From CAWJPY01 sp963844865 (lineage in GTDB: Bacteria > Acidobacteriota > Thermoanaerobaculia > Thermoanaerobaculales > Sulfomarinibacteraceae), in NCBI GenBank assembly GCA_963844865.1, contig CAWJPY010000020.1, positions 1 to 64,000 of the forward strand: a stretch of 64,000 bases of DNA. Direction: 5' to 3'. Made by a program: the position numbers and the translations under genes. Positions 61,282 through 64,000 of this stretch are shown here, one piece after another. The notes below the pieces were generated by a model. It had not been told where the DNA came from. It saw only the letters and a list, made by a program, of their open reading frames with translations, and made no database searches. Position 1 is the stretch's first letter. Every line of letters starts with the position of its first letter.

Positions 61282-62072
61282 ATGTCCGACGCATTCGACC
61301 GGCTCGTTGGCATCATGGACCGGCTCCGGGACCCGGGGGCTGCCCCTGGGACCGGGAGCAGACCCTGGACACCCTCACCGGCTACCTTCTGGAGGAGGCC
61401 CACGAGGTTGTGGACGCGGCCGCCGCAGGCGAGCCCGAACGCCTGCGCGAGGAGCTCGGCGACCTCCTCCTGCAGGTGGTCTTCATGGCCCGCATCGCCT
61501 CCGAGAAGGGCTGGTTCGACGCCTCGGGGGTGTGCGACGCCATCAGCGAGAAGCTGATCCGGCGACACCCCCACGTGTTCGGGGAACGGGAGGTGGAGGG
61601 GGCCGCCGAGGTGGTGCGCAACTGGGAGGAGATCAAGCGCGCCGAGCACGCCGCGGAGCCGGAGTCCTCGACCCTGGACGGGGTACCCCGCTCCCTGCCG
61701 GCCCTCCTCAAGGCCTTCCGCATGACCGAGAAGGCGGCGGCGGTGGGCTTCGACTGGCACAAGCCCGGCGACGTCATGGGCAAGCTCCACGAGGAGGTGG
61801 GCGAGCTCGAAGCCGAGCTGCCGCGCCTGGAGGGGGAGGACCCGGCGCGGGTGCGGGAGGAGCTGGGGGACGTGCTCTTCGTCATGGCGAACCTCGCCCG
61901 TCACCTCGGAGTTGAGCCGGAGACCGCCCTGCAGGCCACCAACACCAAGTTCAAGACGCGCTTCCAGGCCATGGAGGCCGCAGCCCGCGCGTCCGGCCGC
62001 CGTCTGGCCGACATGTCCCTGGCCGAGCAGGACGAGCTGTGGGAGCAGGCGAAGAAGACGGCGGGTTGCTGA
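61282..62072 (+). CDS. mazG: Nucleoside triphosphate pyrophosphohydrolase MazG (one frameshift)
   Basis: About 263 residues, typical of two-domain MazG: MDRLRDPGG-CPWDREQTLDTL, EEAHEVVDAAAAGE, EELGDLLLQVVFMARIA in the first domain and EEVGELEAELPR, EELGDVLFVMANLARHL in the second, each with the EExxE...ExxD magnesium site. It hydrolyses NTPs to NMP and pyrophosphate (house-cleaning, ppGpp-related). One G is missing near 61336-61339 (five Gs where six are needed), splitting the first 20 residues from the rest. The stop codon abuts an F2 arm. Confidence 0.93.
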
Positions 62073-62327
62073 GGGTGCCTGGCACCCGCTCTGGCCTATC
62101 CGGAGTGACATCTCTCGGGCCGCGCCGATTCTGTCGACGCGCTTCCCGAGATTGCCACCGCTGACACTTTCACGACCGCACGTCACGCACGGTCGGTCCG
62201 CCCCACTTCGTGAAAGTGTCACCAGTGGCACGTCCGAGGGACGCGCCCTTCTCTCGGAGGACGCTGGCCCAAGTGAGCGGATCGCTGCCGCTGACCTCGG
62301 GGTAGGCCCTGAGAGAAGGGAGCGTCG
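62073..62327. repeat. Half F2 (62073-62094), linker, F3 hairpin (62152-62230)
   Basis: Directly at the mazG stop (tga) begins GGGTGCCTGGCACCCGCTCTGG, the right arm of F2 only, then the linker (cgcgccgattctgtcgacgcg) and F3 with stem CTTTCACGA/TCGTGAAAG and tail (gcacgtccgagggacgcgc). It may act as a terminator for mazG. Confidence 0.82.
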
Positions 62328-63308
62328 CTACTTCCCAGATCGACTCCCCTTGCCATCCCACCAGATCAGGATGAGCCACGCCAGGGCGCCGTAGACGGCG
62401 GCGAAGAGCAGGCCCCAGAGGTGGGTCGCGAGGCCGGTGGCGGCGGCGATGCCCGGCGCAACGCCGAGGGCCGAAAACCCCGCGGTCCACCCGGCTTCGA
62501 GGGTCCCGAGGTTGGCGACGAGGCCCACGGGAAGCAGGTTGGCGAGGGAGCCGGCGGCGGAGCCCGCGACGACGGTCATGGGGGGCCACCGGTACCCGAG
62601 GGCGACGAGCAGGAAGAACACGGACGCCCAGGTGAAGGCCCAGACGAGGAGGGACGCCAGGGCCGCGGCGGCCAGCCGGAGGGGCCGGGCGGTGAGGGCG
62701 GTGACGGCGCGGCGCAGACGGCGGATGCGGCGCGTCCAGCGGCGTCCCCCGAGCCCCCGCGGCGCCAGGAGGCGCACGGCCAGCCGGTCGGCGGCGGCCA
62801 GGGTCCAGGGCAGGGCCAGGGCGGGAGCCAGGAGGGCGGCGGCGACCGCCAGCGCCAGGGGGTGGTCGAGCCTCGACACGGCCAGGAAGGCGCCACCCGC
62901 CCATACGCCCAGCGCGGCCAGGTCCAGGGCGCGGGCGGCGAGGAGCGTGCCGACGCCGGAGGCCAGGTCCAGACCGGCGACGCGACGCAGCAGCAGCGGC
63001 AGGGCCGCCTCGCCGGCGCGGGCCGGCACGAACAGGGTCGCCGCCTGGGCGACGGCCACGGTGAGGACGGCGGGGACGGGCCGCAGCTCGCCCCCGGGGA
63101 TGAGCAGCAGCAGACGGACGCCGCGGGCGGCCAGGACCAGGGCCGCCGCCGCCGCCGCAGGCAGGAGCCCCGGCAGGTGGGTGGTGGCGAGGAGCCGCCA
63201 CACCGCGGCGGGGCCTGCGACGGCCAGCACGCCCCCCAGGAGGGCCAGCGCCAGCGCGGCGCCGGCCGCTCGCCGCCACCCCCGGTGGCCCGTGCCGGCG
63301 GTGCTCAC
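62328..63308 (-). CDS. Flippase-like membrane protein (UPF0104/LPG-synthase TM domain)
   Basis: 326 residues, seven to eight helices, very rich in Ala/Leu. The family hallmark is in the C-terminal part: AGSAAGSLANLLPVGLVANLGTLEAGWTAGF (quoted for its P-x-GLxxxxGTxEAG pattern). Members transport lipid-linked sugars or aminoacyl-lipids. GTG 63308 overlaps the stop of the glycosyltransferase (GTGA), so the two act together, probably in cell-envelope glycolipid export. Confidence 0.8.
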   Translation of the reverse strand: MSTAGTGHRGWRRAAGAALALALLGGVLAVAGPAAVWRLLATTHLPGLLPAAAAAALVLAARGVRLLLLIPGGELRPVPAVLTVAVAQAATLFVPARAGEAALPLLLRRVAGLDLASGVGTLLAARALDLAALGVWAGGAFLAVSRLDHPLALAVAAALLAPALALPWTLAAADRLAVRLLAPRGLGGRRWTRRIRRLRRAVTALTARPLRLAAAALASLLVWAFTWASVFFLLVALGYRWPPMTVVAGSAAGSLANLLPVGLVANLGTLEAGWTAGFSALGVAPGIAAATGLATHLWGLLFAAVYGALAWLILIWWDGKGSRSGK

Positions 63309-64000
63309 GGTCTCTTGGCCGCGGCGCCGCCGGCCCGTCGCTGCCGGACCACCGCTTCCTCCAGGAGGCGGCGGTTGACGGCGATGAGGTCGGCCACGAT
63401 CCCCACCACCCACACCTGCACGCCGACCACGATGAGGATGACGGCCAGGATCAGGGACTGGACGTGCCCCGCCGGCGAGTGCTGGGCCACGTAGAAGTAC
63501 AGGAAGCGTACCAGCAGGGCGAAGCCGACCACGACCGGCACGGCGCCCAGACGGAGGAAGATGCGCAGGGGGTTGTAGAGCACGACGATGCGGGCGATGC
63601 TCTCCAGGGACCGGATCACGTAGGTGGTGTTGGACGAGAAGAGCCGGGACTCGGAGCGGGAGGGCGGGTTGACCCCAACCGGCACCGAGGCCACCTTGAG
63701 GCCGGCCTCTCCCGCCTGGAGGATGGTCTCCAGGGTGTAGGTGAAGCGGGTGAACACGTGCAGCCTGAGGGCCGCCTCCCGGGAGATGGCGCGGAAGCCG
63801 GAGGTGGCGTCCCGCACCGTGGTGTGGGAGAGCCGGCGCACCACCCAGGAGCCGAGCTTCTGGAGGGCCTTCTTGATGGGGGAGAAGTGGGGCACGGCGG
63901 AGACCTGGCGGTCCCCGATCACCATCTGCGCCTCGCCCGCCAGGATGGGCTCGACCAGCGCCGGGATGTCCTCCGCCCGGTACTGGTTGTCGGCATCGGT
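63305..64000 (-). CDS. Glycosyltransferase family 2, dolichol-phosphate-mannose-synthase-like (N-terminus outside window)
   Basis: The visible part (232 residues) starts inside the catalytic domain with TDADNQYRAEDIPALVEPI, where DAD is the metal-binding motif, followed by IGDRQ and the SGFRAISREAALRL segment typical of polyprenyl-phosphate sugar synthases, and two C-terminal helices (LGAVPVVVGFALLVRFLYF and SLILAVILIVVGVQVWVVG). It likely builds a lipid-linked sugar that the downstream flippase-like protein moves. It runs off the window at 64000. Confidence 0.9.
   Translation of the reverse strand, partial: TDADNQYRAEDIPALVEPILAGEAQMVIGDRQVSAVPHFSPIKKALQKLGSWVVRRLSHTTVRDATSGFRAISREAALRLHVFTRFTYTLETILQAGEAGLKVASVPVGVNPPSRSESRLFSSNTTYVIRSLESIARIVVLYNPLRIFLRLGAVPVVVGFALLVRFLYFYVAQHSPAGHVQSLILAVILIVVGVQVWVVGIVADLIAVNRRLLEEAVVRQRRAGGAAAKRP

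Noticed and set aside
26027..62230. F2/F3 copies as CRISPR or integron attC arrays
   Set aside because: They are dispersed, not regularly spaced, have no integrase nearby, and lack the attC R'/R'' core I would expect.
1..64000. tRNA or rRNA genes
   Set aside because: I saw no convincing T-loop/CCA pattern or rRNA motif by eye; a tRNAscan or Infernal run would be decisive.

Overview
The window is a GC-rich chromosomal segment from a Gram-negative bacterium. Evidence for the cell type is the apolipoprotein N-acyltransferase gene (lnt), an RND/membrane-fusion/TolC efflux set, secreted DsbD-like and redoxin proteins, and several lipoproteins. The mix of a large BNR-repeat secreted protein, a secreted beta protein of unknown function, MEMO-family protein, beta-lysine genes and very abundant palindromic intergenic repeats fits Acidobacteriota-type (for example Thermoanaerobaculia-like) genomes, but no rRNA or marker phylogeny is available here, so this is a tentative inference. 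I recognised no tRNA, rRNA, CRISPR array, phage or transposase gene.

Layout. 1-3264: MacB-type ABC exporter (tail of one permease, a second permease, an ATPase). 3591-7768: stress island with a 10-TM heavy-metal exporter, universal stress protein, stand-alone cyclic-nucleotide-binding protein, a 62-residue protein and a sigma-54 activator. 7949-9637: beta-lactamase-like serine hydrolase. 10102-16850: tetR-tolC-mfp-rnd efflux operon with a perfect palindromic operator. 17055-22107: M16 and M48 metalloproteases and an NAD(P)-binding protein. 22819-25768: marR, ablA, ablB, predicted to make the osmolyte N-epsilon-acetyl-beta-lysine. 26569-31803: BNR-repeat protein, PH-like membrane protein pair, nucleoside phosphorylase. 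31883-34805: thiamine-binding protein, histidine phosphatase, DsbD-alpha-like protein, redoxin, single-domain response regulator. 35385-40661: small membrane protein, 2Fe-2S ferredoxin, YbhB-like protein, lnt, prfB (with the programmed frameshift), RRM protein. 40841-46765: two-component system, membrane protein, TPR protein, acyltransferase, secreted protein. 47162-54811: cysteine synthase, a four-helix-bundle gene broken by a repeat, epoxide-hydrolase-like protein, MEMO protein, Nudix hydrolase, 4-hydroxybutyryl-CoA dehydratase, APH-like kinase. 55356-64000: amidase, transhydrogenase, NfeD-like protein, FATP-type acyl-CoA ligase, MazG, flippase-like protein and a truncated glycosyltransferase.

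Nearly every intergenic gap is filled by one of five repeat families. F1: ~150-bp palindrome with TGTCAT/ATGACA ends. F2: ~80-bp element with CCAGAG-GGTGCCAGGCACC ends. F3: ~80-bp hairpin with TTGCCACCGCTGACAC ends whose inner stem covaries between copies. F4: purine-rich 'cgcagaggcgcaaag' tracts. F5: degenerate 6/7-nt word blocks (GCGGCA, GCGATCA, GCGACC). F2, a small hairpin spacer and F3 travel together as a composite. One F2 copy sits inside a four-helix-bundle gene, which argues that F2 is or was mobile.

Five genes share a striking start arrangement: a -10-like hexamer (TATACT, TACACT, TACATT or TAAGAT), exactly six bases, then the start codon, predicting leaderless mRNAs. About ten single-base frameshifts interrupt otherwise intact genes, including one in the GGQ motif of the essential prfB, so much of this is probably assembly indel noise; coordinates of those genes are given for the rejoined reading frames.
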